From Vanilla planifolia (lineage: Eukaryota > Streptophyta > Magnoliopsida > Asparagales > Orchidaceae), in NCBI GenBank assembly GCA_023846275.1, contig JAIUJO010000164.1, positions 1 to 64,000 of the forward strand: a stretch of DNA of 64,000 bases, written 5' to 3'. Positions 37,973 to 50,700 of this stretch are shown here, piece by piece. Below the pieces are notes generated by a model. That model was not told where the DNA came from. It did no database searches and saw nothing but the letters and a program-made list of their open reading frames with translations. Position numbers and translations under genes: made by a program. Position 1 is the first letter of the stretch, and each line of letters begins with the position of its first letter.

Positions 37973-40900
37973 TGTGTATGTGTGTGTTTGTGCATGTACA
38001 TGCAAGTTTGTGTGTGTATGTGTATCTATGTATATGTGTCGTTATGCTTTTGCATGTGTGTTCCTACATTCATATGCATGTGTGTGTCTACATGCATTTG
38101 CATATGTGCATGTATCTATATGTGTGTATTTGTGCACGTGTTTATGAGTTTGCATGTGTGTACATGTGCATGTGTGTGCTTATGTGTGTGTGTTGAAGGG
38201 GGTGAGTCTATATCCATGTGTGTGGGCATATGTGTGTGCATGCCAACATATGTGTGTCATGTGTGTGTGCTAGTGCATGCACATGTGTGTGTGTGTGTGC
38301 ATGCATGCATGCATGTGTCTGTGCATATACATGTCTGTGCATGCACTTGTGTGTGTGTGTGTGTGTGCATATGCATGAGTGTACAAGTTTGTGTGTGTGT
38401 ACATGTGTGAGTTTTTTGTGCACATGACTGTGTGTGTGCCTGTGTGCTTGTTTAAACTTGTGGGTGCAAGAGTGTGTGCATGTATTTGAGTGCATGTGTG
38501 TTTGTGTTTGTGAGTTTGCATGTGTGTTTGTGCGAGTGTGTGATTTTGTGCATGTCTATGTGTATGCATGTGTGTGTTTGTGTGCATCTTTTTATGTATG
38601 CATGTGTGTTTGTGTGTGTCTATGTGTACGAGCCTATGCACAAGTTTGTTCCTAGGTGTGTATATTGTGTGTGCATATTATGTGTATGTGCTTGTGTGCA
38701 TACATCTTAGCATGTGCTTATGCATGTGCATGTGTGCATGCATGCATGTGTGTGTGTGTGAATTAATGTGCCTTTTTTACATTTATACATTTGTGTGTGG
38801 TCTTATTGGTGTGTTTGCATTGATTTGGGGGCATGCATGCATGCGATTGTGTATGTATGCTTGTGATTGCGTATACTTACATGTGTGTGTGCATGTACAT
38901 ATGTGCATGCTTATGCTTGTGGTTGTGCATGTGGCACTACATGCATGTGCATCTGTGTGTATTTGTGTGTGTGCTTATGTATGTGCATGTGAGTCTATGC
39001 ATGTGCATGTCAATGTGAGTAATGGTACATGTCTGCATGTTTGTACATACGTATGTTTTTATGCATGTATGTTTTTGTGGGCATATACATATGCATTTTT
39101 ATGCATGTGCACACATATGAATTTGTGTGTTTTTACAAGTGTGCATGGGTGACGTGTCTAAATGAGTACATGTGTGAGTATCTGTGCCAGTGGGTGTGTG
39201 TGCATGCATGTGAGTATGCATGTCTACACGTGTGTTTGTGTGTGTACATCTGTGTTTTTGTGAGTGTGTGTGCATTTTTGTGTACTTGTATACATGTGTG
39301 TTGTGTGTGCTTGTTTTTTTGCATGTGTGCAAGAGTCTATGTGCATGCATATGTGTGCATGATCAAGTATGTGCATGTGTGTATATGGGCTTGTATGTAT
39401 GCATGTGTGTGTGTGTGATTATGTGTACATGTGTGAATGGGTTTGTGCTCAGGTGTTTGTGTATGTGTGTGCATGTATGCTTTTATTCGTGCTTGTGTGT
39501 GAAAGTACATGTGTGTGTGCATGTGCATGTGTGTGTGTTTGTGTGCATTCATGCATATGTGTGTATTTATGTGGGTGCCAGTGTGTGTGCATCTGTGTCT
39601 GTGTGTATGAAAGTTATTGATGTGTGTGCATGCAGGTTATCCACGTGTGCCTGTGAGCCTATGTGCAAGTGTGTGTGCATTCATGCATGTGCACCCATGT
39701 TTGTGTGTTTGTGTGAGTGCATGTATGTGTGTGTATTTGCTCGTAGATGTGCATATAAATGTGCATGTGTGCATGTGTATGCTTTTATTTGTTTGTGTAT
39801 GTGAGTGTGTGCATGTGCATTTACAAGTGCTTGTACATGTGTTCGTGCTATATGTGCATGTGTGCATGTGTGTGGGTGTGAGTGTCTTAATTTAAGTTAT
39901 GTGCCTATATGTGTGTGCATGTGCACATATGTGTAGGCCTATGTGTGTTTGTTTGTGTGTATTTGTCCTTATGTGTGCATATGTGTGTACCCCATGTGTA
40001 TGTGTGGTTATGCTAGTTCTTGTGTGAACTTTTGTTTTTGTGTTTATCTGAAAGTATATGTATATGTGTTTTTTGTTATGTGTGTGTGCATGTGTTTATG
40101 CATTTCTGTGCGTGCTTATCTGTGCAAGTGTATGTGTGCATAGGGGTGTGTGTGTTGGTGTGTGTGCATGTTTTAGTGCATGTGTGTGAGCATGTGGGAA
40201 TGCATTTACATGCATGTACATTTCTATGTGGGTGAGTTTAAACATGCATGTGTGATCATGTGTGCGTGAGCTTTTGTATATATGTGCATGTTTGTGCATA
40301 GGTGTGTGCATATGCACTTATATGTGTAAGCACGTGTGGATGTGTGTATGCATGTCTGTGCATGTGTGTGTGTATGATGTGTATGTGTGGATGCATGTAT
40401 TTTTGTGTGCATGTTTGTGCATACATGGTTACATGTGTGTGTGTACGAGTGAGTGTGTGTGCATGTGTGCTAATGTGTGTTCATGTATGTGCCTTTGTAT
40501 GTGTGTGTGCATGTGTGTGCTCATTCATTTGTGTGTGAGTGCGTATGCATGTTTGGTTGTGTGTGTGTGTGTGCCTTCAAGCATGTCCTTAGGTGAATGA
40601 GTGTATATGTTGGCATGCAGACATGTGTCTTTGTGTGTATACGTGTGTTCATTTGTGTATGTGAGGATGTGTGCATGTGCGTGCATGCATTTTTCTGCAT
40701 GTGTGTGTATATGTGTGTCGGTGTGTATATGCTTATGTAAGGGGTGTGTGTGTGAATGTGTATTTGTGTGTGTGTTTATTTGTATGTGTGCATGTCTGTG
40801 TGTGTGCATGTATGGTTGTGTTTGTGTGTGTACGTGTGTAGATGTGTGTGCATGTTTTAAATGTATTGATTTATATAGGTTTGTGTGCACATGCCCTTGT

Positions 40901-43900
40901 GAGTGTATGTGTGTGCATTTGTGTACTTGTGTTTATGTGTGTGTGTGTGCATACATGCATTTTTATGTGTGTGCATGTGTGCATATGCATGCGAGTTCAT
41001 GTGGGTGTGTGTGTGTCTTTGTTCACATGTGTATTCCAATGTGTGCATGTGCATATGTGGATGTGTTTGTATGTGTGTGTGTCACTATGTATGTGTATAT
41101 CTATATGCATGTGTGTGTGCATTTGTGTGTGCATGCATATGTTTGTGTGTTCTAATGATTGCATGGGTTTGTGTGCATGCTTGTGCTTGTGTGTGTGTGC
41201 TTGCAAATGTGTAGTTTTGTGTGCATATATGTGTGCTTGTGTGTGCATGAATGAATGTGCACATGGGTATGAGTGTATACTCATGCACATGTATGTATGC
41301 ATGTGTGTGTGCATGTACATGTGCATTGTGCTTGTGTGTGCATGTTTGTGTGTGTCAGCTTGTATGTGTGTGTGTGTGTGATTATTTGTTTTTGAATGTG
41401 TGTATGCATTCACCTATGTTGTTGTGTGCATCTGTGAGTACGTATGCATGTGTCAACATAAATGTTCATAAGTAAATTTATGTGTGTTTGTGTGCTTGCA
41501 TATCTATGTGTGTGATTGTGCATCTGTGTGTGTGTGGGAGGAGAGGAGTGAAATACATGTGTATGTGTATATGTTGGTGTTTCTACATATTTGTGTGTAT
41601 GTGTGTGTGTGCATGGGTAATGCAGAAATATGTGCTTGTGGGTATGCACATGTGTGTGTGTGTTCATATGTGTGGTTGTGTTTGGGTATTTGTGTTTATA
41701 CATCTATGTGTGTGTGTGTATGTGTAGGAGCATGTTTATGTGTCTTCAAGTATGTGTGTGCATGTGCATATGTGTGACTATGCATGTGCATTTGCATTAG
41801 TGTACACATATGCATGTGCTTGCATGTGTGTGTGTATGTGCACATGTACATTTGTTTATGTACATGTGTGTGCGTGTTCTAGTGCACATGTGTGTGTGTG
41901 CATAGAGGTGTTTGTGTAGAATTGTTTTCATGTTCATGTGTTTGGATGTATGTTTTTGTGTATGCATGAGTCTATATGTGTGTGTGCATTTGTGAGTTTT
42001 TGTGCAAGTGTGTGTGTCTATGTTTTTGTGCATTGGCACTTGTGTGAGAGTTTGAGTGCATGTGTGTGTGTATGCATTTGTTTGTGTACATGTGCATGTG
42101 TGTGTGTATTTATGTATGTGCATGTATAAATGTGTGTGTGCATGTTTGTTTTTATATGTGTGCACATGTGTGTTTGTATGTGCATGTGTTTGTTTGTGTG
42201 TGCATATGTATGTATATGTGTATGAGTACATGTGTGCATGTTTGCACATATGCATATTTGTTTGTGTGTGTGTGTGTGCCTAAGTGTGTGTCATTGAATG
42301 TGTGTGTGTGTCTATTATGATATGGACATGTGTGTCTTTGTGTGTATATATGTGTGTACTTTTTTGTATGTATGGATGTGTGCGTGTGTGCACATACACA
42401 TGTGTGTATGCTTGTGTGTGTGTGTATGTGCACATGTGTGTAAGGTGTGTGTGTGTGCATGTGTGTGCATTTATGTATGTGTGTAAATATGCATGTACGT
42501 GCATGCATGGTTGTGTGTGCGTTTGTATGTGTGAGATTGCATGCACGTGCATGTGTGAGAGTATGTGTATTCATTTGTGTGCATGTGTACTTGTGTATGT
42601 GTGCAATTCTATGCATGTGTGTTTGTGTGTGTACATATGTGTGTGTTTGTGTTTATGTATTCCTATGCATGCATTTGTGTATATGTGTGTGCTTATGTAG
42701 ATATGTCTATGTGTGTGTGTTTATGTGTGTTTTTGTGTGTATGTGCGTGTCTAAATGTATGTTTGTGTATGTGTATATATTTGTGTGTGTCTTAGTGTGT
42801 GCATGGGTAGTGTGAATACATGTGCTTTTGTGTGTGCTTGTGCATATGTATTTGTGTGTGCACATATATGTGTTTGTGTGTGTGTGTACATGTTTGTGCT
42901 TACAAGTGCATGTGCTCGTGTGTGCATGTGTGTGTATTTATTTATGCATGTGTTCTTATGTACACATGTGTGTATACTTGTGTGTGTGCATGTATACATG
43001 TATGTATATATCCATATATGCATGTGTACATTTGTACATGTGTTCATGTACATGCATGAGTGCATATGTGTGCCTTGCATGCATATATGTTTGTGTGTGT
43101 GTGTGTGCATGTGTGTGTGTTTGCAATTGTGTGAATATAGGTGTGTACAAGTGTGTGTGGTTATGCATGTTTTTTCTTATGCAAGTGAATTTGTGTGTGT
43201 CTATCTATCTTTGTGTGTGTGTGTGCATGCATTTTATGTTTGTGTGTCTTTGTGTGAACATGTGTGTGTATGTACGTACACATGTGTGTGCTTGCATACG
43301 TGTGTATGAGTGAGTGTGTGTATATTTGTGCATGCATGCATGTGCATACATGTTTGCATGTGTTCATGTGCATGTCTGTGTGCCAATGTGGTAGTGTGTC
43401 AATGGGTTGCTTGTGCATGTGTATGCTAGTGCATATATATGCATATGTGTGTGTGCATGTGTGTGCAAGTACATATGCATGTGTGCATGCATTTGTGCTT
43501 GCACATGCCTATGCACTTGTGTGTGTGTGTGTGCGAGCACATGTGTGTTCCTGTTTGAGTGTGTTGTGCTTTCGTGTGTATGTAGGTGGGCATTAGTGTA
43601 TACTTACGCATGTGCATGTATGCATGTGTGTGTGTGAGTGTATGTGTTGGTGTATTTGTGTTCGTGTGCGTGATTATTTGTTTTTGAACATGTGTGTGCA
43701 TGTGTTGCGTACATGTGCATCTGTCTACATGCTTGTTCATGTGTGCTTCTATGTGTGTTTATGTGTGTAAGTGTGTTTGTGTTTTTGTGTTTATCGATTC
43801 ACATGTGTGTGCAAGAGTAGTTTTTTGTATGTGTTTGGTGTGTGTGTGTGTAGGGTGTGTAGGGGGTGTGTATGCATGTGTGTGTGCATGTCTTGGTGCA

Positions 43901-44470
43901 CCTACATATTTGTGTGTGTATATGCATGGGCACATGCACAAATGTGTGCTTGTGCGTATGCATGTGTGTGTGTGTGTTCATGTGTGTGGGTGTTTGTGTT
44001 TGTACATCTATGTGTGTGTGCATGTTGGCACATACGTGTGCATGGTTTCATGCTTGTGTATCTTTGTGTGCATGTGTGTTTGTGTCAGTGTGCACATGTG
44101 CATGTGCTTGCATGTATGTGTGTACATGTGTTTGTGTGTGAGTGTGCTCATGTGTGCTTTTGTTTATGTAGGTGTGTGTGTGTGTGTGTGTGTGTGCATA
44201 TTTGTGTGTGCTAGTGCATGCTCATGTGTGTGTGTGCAAACATTGGTATTTGTGTGGAATTGTTTACATGTTAATGTGTTTGTAGGTGTGTTTGGGTATA
44301 CATGTGTATATATGTGTGTGTGCATCTTTGACATTGTGTGCAGTGTGTCTGTGTGTATATTTGTGTATCTGAGCATTTGTGATTGTGTGAGTGTATGGGT
44401 GAGTGTGTGTATGCATTTCTTTGTGCATTTGTACATGTATGTGTGTATGTGTGCATCTGTACATGTTTGA

Positions 44471-44593
44471 ATGTGTGTGCATGTTTGTTTTTGGGTGTGT
44501 GCACATGTATGTTTGTTTATGCATGTGTTTGTGCATGTGCATGTGTGTTTTTGTGCGTGTGCACATGTGTGTTTGTTTATGCTTGTGTTTGTG
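44471..44593 (+). repeat. 60-bp tandem duplication in the TG array
   Basis: Two copies start at 44,471 and 44,531, with 8 differences over 63 aligned bases and no gaps. Both share TTTTTG, GTGTGCACATGT and GTTTGTTTATGC blocks. Confidence 0.85.
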
Positions 44594-47500
44594 TGCATGC
44601 ATATATGTCTTTCTGTATATGTGCAGGTGTGCATGTTTGTGCAAACGTGATTGTGTGTGTTTGTGTGCATGCATGTGTGTGTGTGCGTAGATGTGTGTGG
44701 GCATGTGTGTGCTTAAGTGTGTATGTAGGCATGCATGTGTGTTTGTGTGTATGCATGTGTGTGGTTGTGTCCATAGGTGTGTGTGTGTATGTGCATGCAT
44801 GCATGTGCATGTTTAAGAGTGTGTGTGAGTCTATATGCATGTGTGTGAGTGCACATTTGTGCTTACATGTGTTTATGCATATGTGCATTGAAGTGTATGA
44901 GGAATATGTATGTGTAAATGTGTGTGTGCACATGTAGGTGCATATGTCTATGCATTTGTGCTTGCGTGTGTACATGTGTGTTTGTATTCATATGTGTGGG
45001 CTTATGTGTGCATGTGTATTCATGTATGCGTGTGAGTGTTCATGAAAATATGTTTGTATGGCTATGTGTATATTTGTTTGAGTGTTTCTACATTTGTGTA
45101 TGTGTGCATATGTGTGATCATGTACACGTTTGAGTGTGTTCATGCATGTTTGTGATTTCATTTTTAGGCCTATTTGTTTGTGTACATGTGTGCATGCGTG
45201 TGTCTGTATGCATTTGTGCATATGTGTATGTGTGCATGCATACTTGTATGTGTGTTTGCATGCATGTAAATGTATGTGTGCATGTGTGTATGCATATCTT
45301 CGTGAGTTTGTGTGCATGTGTGTTCATCTATGTGTGTGTTAGAGTGTGTGTGTATGTTTATATGTTTGTGTGTGTGTGTTTATGTTTGCATGCATGTTAG
45401 TGTGTGCATGTGTATGCATTTGTGTGTGTTTACACACAAGTGTGTGAGTGAGTACATGTGTGTGTATGCACATGTGTGTGTCTGCATGTGCATGTGTGTG
45501 TGTGCATGTGTGCATAAGTACGTATGTGTATGTGCATGTGTGTGTTTGGGTGTTATTTGTGGTTATGGGTCTATACGTGTGTGTATGTGTGTATGTATAT
45601 TTGTTAGCTTCATGCATGTGTGTGTAATTGTGTGCATATGTGCTTGTTTTGTGTGTGCATGTGCTTGTGCAAGTGTGCATGGTCATGTGTGAGTGTGTAT
45701 AAATGTGTATGTGTGTGTATATGTGTGTATATGTAGATCTGTGTGTTAGCATACTTATATGTGTAAGTATATGCATATGTGTATTTACATGTGCTTGTGT
45801 GTTTTTTGTGCATCTATACTTGTGTGTTTGTGTGTGCATGCATATGAGTGTGTTTGTGTATGTATGTGTGCATGTGCATGTGTGTGTATGTTCATGTCTA
45901 TTTGCTTATGTGTGTTTGCCTATGCATGTGTTTGGGTGTGTATGAGTGTTTGTTTGTGTCTATGTTTGTGTAGATGTTTTCATACATGTTGAAGTATGCT
46001 TACAAGTGTGCATGTGCTTCGGTGCAGATGTACATGTAGTTGTACATATGCATGCAAGTTTGTGTGTCTATGCCCTTGGGAATTTGTGTGCATGTGTGTT
46101 TGCATATACGTGTGTGCAAGCATGTGTGCATATATGTGTGCGTGTTTGTACGTGCTCACATGTGTGTGTGTGTTTATGCCCTTGCATGCATGCGTGTTGT
46201 GTATGTGTTTGTATGTTTGTGTGCATGTGTGTGTGCCTATGTTTACATGTACCTATGCATATGTTTGTGCGTGTGTGTGCATGGTCGTATGTGTATATGT
46301 GTGTGCATCTATATGTGCATGATTGTGTGTGAGCATGTTTATGTGTTATGCATTTTAATGTCTTTGTGCATGTATGCATGAGTGTATGTATGAGGTTTGT
46401 TGGTGTGCGTGCATGTGTTTGTTTTGGTATGTACACATGTGTTCTTGTATTCATGTGTATGTGCATGTGTGTACCTGTATGTGTGTGTACATTAGTACAC
46501 ATGTGTTTATGTGTGTTCATATCTATGTCTATATTATGCATGTGCATGTGCATGTATATGTGTGTATCTGTGTGTCTGCATGTAGTTGTGTGTGTTTGTG
46601 CATGCTTATATGCATATGCATGTGTGTGTGTGTGTGTATATATGCAAATGTTTGTATACTTATGCATTTGCATATATGTGCATAGGTGCCTGCATATGCA
46701 TATATGTGTGTGTATGCATAGATTTTCCTATTTGTGTGTGTGTGTATGCATGCATGTGTACATGCGTATGTGCGTGTGTGGATGCATTGTGTATGTGTGT
46801 GTGTGTTTGTGCATAAATGTGAGTGTGTGTGTGTGCATGGGTGTGAGTGTGTGTGGGTGTGTGTGTGCCTATGAGTGTATGTGCATGTGTACTTATGCGT
46901 GAGTGTGTGTTATGAGTGTGTATGTGCATGTATATGTGCGTGCATATGTGCATGCAAGTGAGTAGGTTCATGCACATGTGTGTATGTTTGTGTGTGTGCA
47001 TTAGTGCATAAATATTTATGTGTGTAAATATTTTATGTGTGTGCACATATGGGCATTAATTTGTACATGTTTGGATATATATGTGCACATGCACATATGT
47101 GTGCATACATATGTGTGAGTATATACATTTGTGTGTTTATGTGCATGTCCATGTGAGTGCTTCTGTGTGTACCTATGTGAGTAAGTGCATGTTCATGTAA
47201 GCTTATGCATGTGTGTCTATATATGTGTGATTGTGCACATGTATATGTGTGTACACTTTAGTGTGCACATGTGTGTGTGCATGTGTGTCCTTACATGTGT
47301 TTGTTTGATTGTGTTTACATATGCATGTGTGTGTGTGCATGTGTGTGTTGGTATGTGTGCTTATGTGTAAGCATGTGTGTGTGCCTTTGTGTGTACATGT
47401 GTGTGCTTGTGTGTCTGCATGTGCATGTGTGTGCGATTATGGGTGCATGTGTCTACATTTGCATGTTTTTGCATGGGTGTGTGTTTGTTAGTGTGCATGT

Positions 47501-47643
47501 GCATGTTCGTGTTTGTGTGTGAGTGTGTGTGCACAAGTTTGCATGTATGACTGTGTGTGTTCATTTATATGCATGTGTGTGTGTGTATGTATGTGTATGC
47601 ATGTAGGTGTGTTTAGGTGTGAGTGTGTGCCTATTTGTGTATG

Positions 47644-47661
47644 TGTGCTTATGTGTGTATT
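47644..47661. repeat. Left copy of the LINE target-site duplication
   Basis: TGTGCTTATGTGTGTATT lies directly next to the poly(T) tract (the LINE tail seen on the + strand). The same 18 bases occur at 54,210-54,227 beside the 5' end of the element. The last T's merge with the tail, so the true length is 16-18 bp. Confidence 0.9.
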
Positions 47662-47678
47662 TTTTTTTTTTTTTTTTT
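47660..47678 (-). other. LINE poly(A) tail (19 T on the + strand)
   Basis: A run of 19 T on the + strand is the 3' poly(A) of the - strand element. It directly abuts the left target duplication. The 3' UTR between ORF2 stop and tail is only about 37 nt. Confidence 0.9.
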
Positions 47679-47711
47679 GAAAGGTGAAAGGCCGAAACCT
47701 TACTGGTTGCA

Positions 47712-47723
47712 CTCCTCAAGGAG
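47712..47723 (-). other. Small hairpin enclosing the ORF2 stop codon
   Basis: On the - strand CTCC-TTGA-GGAG forms a 4-bp stem with TTGA as loop. The TGA stop of ORF2 (47,716-47,718) lies in that loop. Some plant and fish LINEs use a 3'-terminal hairpin for template recognition, but this one is short and the role is only a guess. Confidence 0.4.
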
Positions 47724-50700
47724 GCTTGAATACATAGTCATTCAACAAAATTTTTTCAAAATGTATGGGAAGGGGCATACCCCAGTCCCAAATAAACTCA
47801 ACTCTCTGAGTACTCACAAACTTTGCAATCCAATTAGCTGCTTCATTCGCCTCACAGTAGCAGTGGGTAATTCGGTATTCAGGAAATGCATGCACCATCG
47901 AAACCAACCAGCTTCCCTTTGGCACACTCGAGTAATGCATAACGGAGCTCAGCATTGTAGCAGTTTGCAAAGAATCAACCTCCAACCAAATTGCAATGTC
48001 ACGTTGTATCCACTTCTTCGCAAGATGCAATGCAAGGATTGCGGCATAATATTCTGCCATAATAGGAGTAGAAGCACAAATAATTTGCCCAAAAACCTTA
48101 ATGGGTTTACCTTTCGTGTCCCTGAAGATTATTCCAACTGCCGCATAGTCATCCATCATCAAGGCCGCATCACAATTAATTTTCGTCCATCCCTTTGGAG
48201 GGGGAGACCACACAGACGGAGATGTAACAATCAACCCCAAGGGGTTGGTGTGATTCCGATTTTCCCAAGCATGGTTGGACTGAACAGTGTGAATAATCAA
48301 ACGGGCAGTCTGGCTGGCCGAGAGAACCAAATCTCCATGCACCTTAGAGTTACGGTTAAGCCAAATTGAGTGCAACATGGACGCAAACATAATTACCATC
48401 TTTGTAGCATTAGCGGATCTGTAATTCGAAGCCATCCAGTCAAATAATTCCATAAGGGACGCAATTCCAGCTTGCTGGAAAAAATTCTGCTCCAGATTAA
48501 GGCCATTGGTCACTTCCGAACGAACAGCTTTGGCATACGTACATCCCCACAGCACGTGTTGGAGTGATTCAGTTTCATTACATCCAAAGGGGCAGCAGCA
48601 CGAGGAAGCAATTCCGCGCTTATACAGCCATAAACGAGTAGGCAAGGCAGTCCAAGCAACCCGCCAGAGGAAAAGGGAGATTTTTGGTTGCAGCTTCAAC
48701 TTCCAAACCCATCCCAACTTCAAATTACTGTGTTGCAGGTGCATTACCGCATCAATCATGCAATTGTATACCAGATTTGTGGGAGTGTCATCCTTCTCAC
48801 ATGGGGGGCATATGAGCCTATCTTCAACAGCAGCAAGGTCAATGGGTTTGCGCTTAATTCGGTCCACCAAGACAGCCGGAAATAGATTCTGTAATTGATC
48901 TTCGTCCCATTGTGATTGATCATTTATCAAACAGCTGACCTTTAGAGGAAGATCCACCTCCATATTGAGGAACGTAGGCCACCTAGCGAGTGAGCATGGT
49001 CCCAACCAATTGTCCTCCAGGAAAGAGCACCGATTACCATCCGCAATCCGCCACTCAATGTTGTCTTTCACCCATTCTGCTGCTAGACGTAGCAGCTTAC
49101 ATGTATTGGAATCCCCTCTATAATAGGATGCGTCCACAAGGCGTGTAGGGTACCTTGCCAAAAAACTCTTACACCATAGACTGTCGGGTTTGGTGAAGAT
49201 TCTCAAACAATGTTTCGCCGCCAAACCTTGCTGCCAAGTAGCAAGCCGCTTAATACCCAGGCCACCCCTGTCCATAGGCCGATTGACCAAGTCCCACTGT
49301 ACATAGTGAATCGAGTGATGCGCTGACTTGCCATTCCAAAGAAACTGCCTCATGATCCTCTCAAGATCTGCAATAACTCCAGCAGGAATAAAGCAGTGCG
49401 ACAAATAGTACCCCGGTAAGCTAGCTAACACAGATTTGATAAGAAGGAGCCTCCCAGCCATATATAACATGCGCGCCGACCAAGTATCAACTCTTGCCTT
49501 CACCTTCTGAATAAGAAAGTTAAAATCCTTCTTGTGAGGCAAGGATGCACTGATAGGAATACCCAGGTATTTGCACTCCTTCCCCTGCTTGATCTCCAAT
49601 TTTCCAGCAATCACTCTCCTGCGCTTCTTGGCCATGCTGCGGCTGAAGTAAATATTAGATTTTGAACATTTCACAAGCTGTCCAGAAGCACAACTGTACA
49701 TGTGAAGAATATGTTTGATTGCTTTTACAGCATCACTGTTAGCTGGCGCATATAACATGACATCGTCAGCAAACATAAGATGGGTGATGATAGGCGCACC
49801 CTGTCCAATACTAAACCCAACATTCCTGCTAACCCTTGCTTGTTGATTGATAAGATATGATAAATATTCAGACACAATTGCGAAAAGGTAAGGGGAAAGG
49901 GGACATCCTTGCCTCAAGCCCCTGGAGGCAGTAATCCATGGTAGTCTGACCCCTTTAAACAGAATACCAAATCTAGGCATAGTAACACAGCTTCTGACCC
50001 ACATACACCAATTTTCCGGGAAGCCTACCAGTCGCATCATATGAATTAGGAACTCCCAGTTGACCCGGTCATAAGCTTGATCCATATCAAGCTTGACCGC
50101 CATAAGACCTTCAGCTGAAGCAGTCCGGTGCATCCTACAAGCCATCTCCTGTGCCAGAAAAATGTTATCTGATATCGACCTGCCAGGAATAAACGCAACC
50201 TGTTCAGGAGCAATAATGTCAGGTAGCACGATCTGTAGCCTTGCAACCAAAATCCTGGCCACCACTTTATATATAGAATTACACAGACTAATAGGCCTAA
50301 ACTGTTCAGGCTTGTTCGCCCCTTGGAATTTCGGAATAAGAACAACCAAGGTGTCCTTCCAACACTTAGGCATGTCCCCGCCCTGAAAAAAATGTCGCAC
50401 TGCTGAAGTGATATCATTGTGAGTTATATTCCAATAACCCCGAAGAAATTCACTGGAAATCCCATCATTGCCCGAAGCCTTGTTGCTTTTGAGAGTAAGT
50501 ACTGCCCTGCGGATTTCCTCCTCGGTAATGGGACCATTGAGGCCTTGGATCTGATCTTCAGATAGGGTATGATCAGGCAGAAAGGAGGGGGGAGTAACCT
50601 GTTCCTGATCCCTACACCACTTTCCCTCAAAGAAACTTAAAATACAATCCTTGATTTCCTGCTGACTCACGATCACCTGGCCCTGCTCATTCACCAGCTG

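Larger units (their letters stand above)
20217..47659 (+). repeat. Degenerate TG-rich simple-sequence array, block 2
   Basis: This 27-kb stretch has the same character as block 1: alternating TG/CA/TA steps with abundant CATGCATG, ACATGTGT and TGTGTGTG. Departures visible by eye include a T-rich patch at 24,150-24,240, a TTG/TTA run at 37,945-37,972, G-rich spots at 41,531-41,550 and 43,851-43,870, and local duplications (28,945/35,579, 31,181, 44,471). There is no gene, and open frames of up to 299 codons are composition artefacts. Its right end supplies the left copy of the LINE target duplication. Confidence 0.95.

Noticed and set aside
37511..38410. 299-codon open frame in TG block 2, resembling a cysteine-rich secreted or metallothionein-like protein
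   Set aside because: Its Cys/Val/His/Met content follows from TGT, GTG, CAT and ATG codons. Neighbouring frames are open over the same stretch, so it is a composition artefact.
43851..43870. TGTAGGG-like words as a telomeric repeat
   Set aside because: Only one or two copies, with no TTTAGGG array; chance within TG DNA.
47623..48369. 248-codon + strand open frame crossing the poly(T) into the LINE
   Set aside because: It begins in TG array, passes through the poly(T) and runs antisense to ORF2. It is a shadow of the LINE coding strand.
48506..48898. 130-codon + strand open frame antisense to ORF2
   Set aside because: Antisense shadow of the zf-RVT region; no independent evidence.
50046..50417. 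123-codon - strand frame inside ORF2 in another phase
   Set aside because: It overlaps the RT catalytic region of an intact ORF2 and has no domain of its own.
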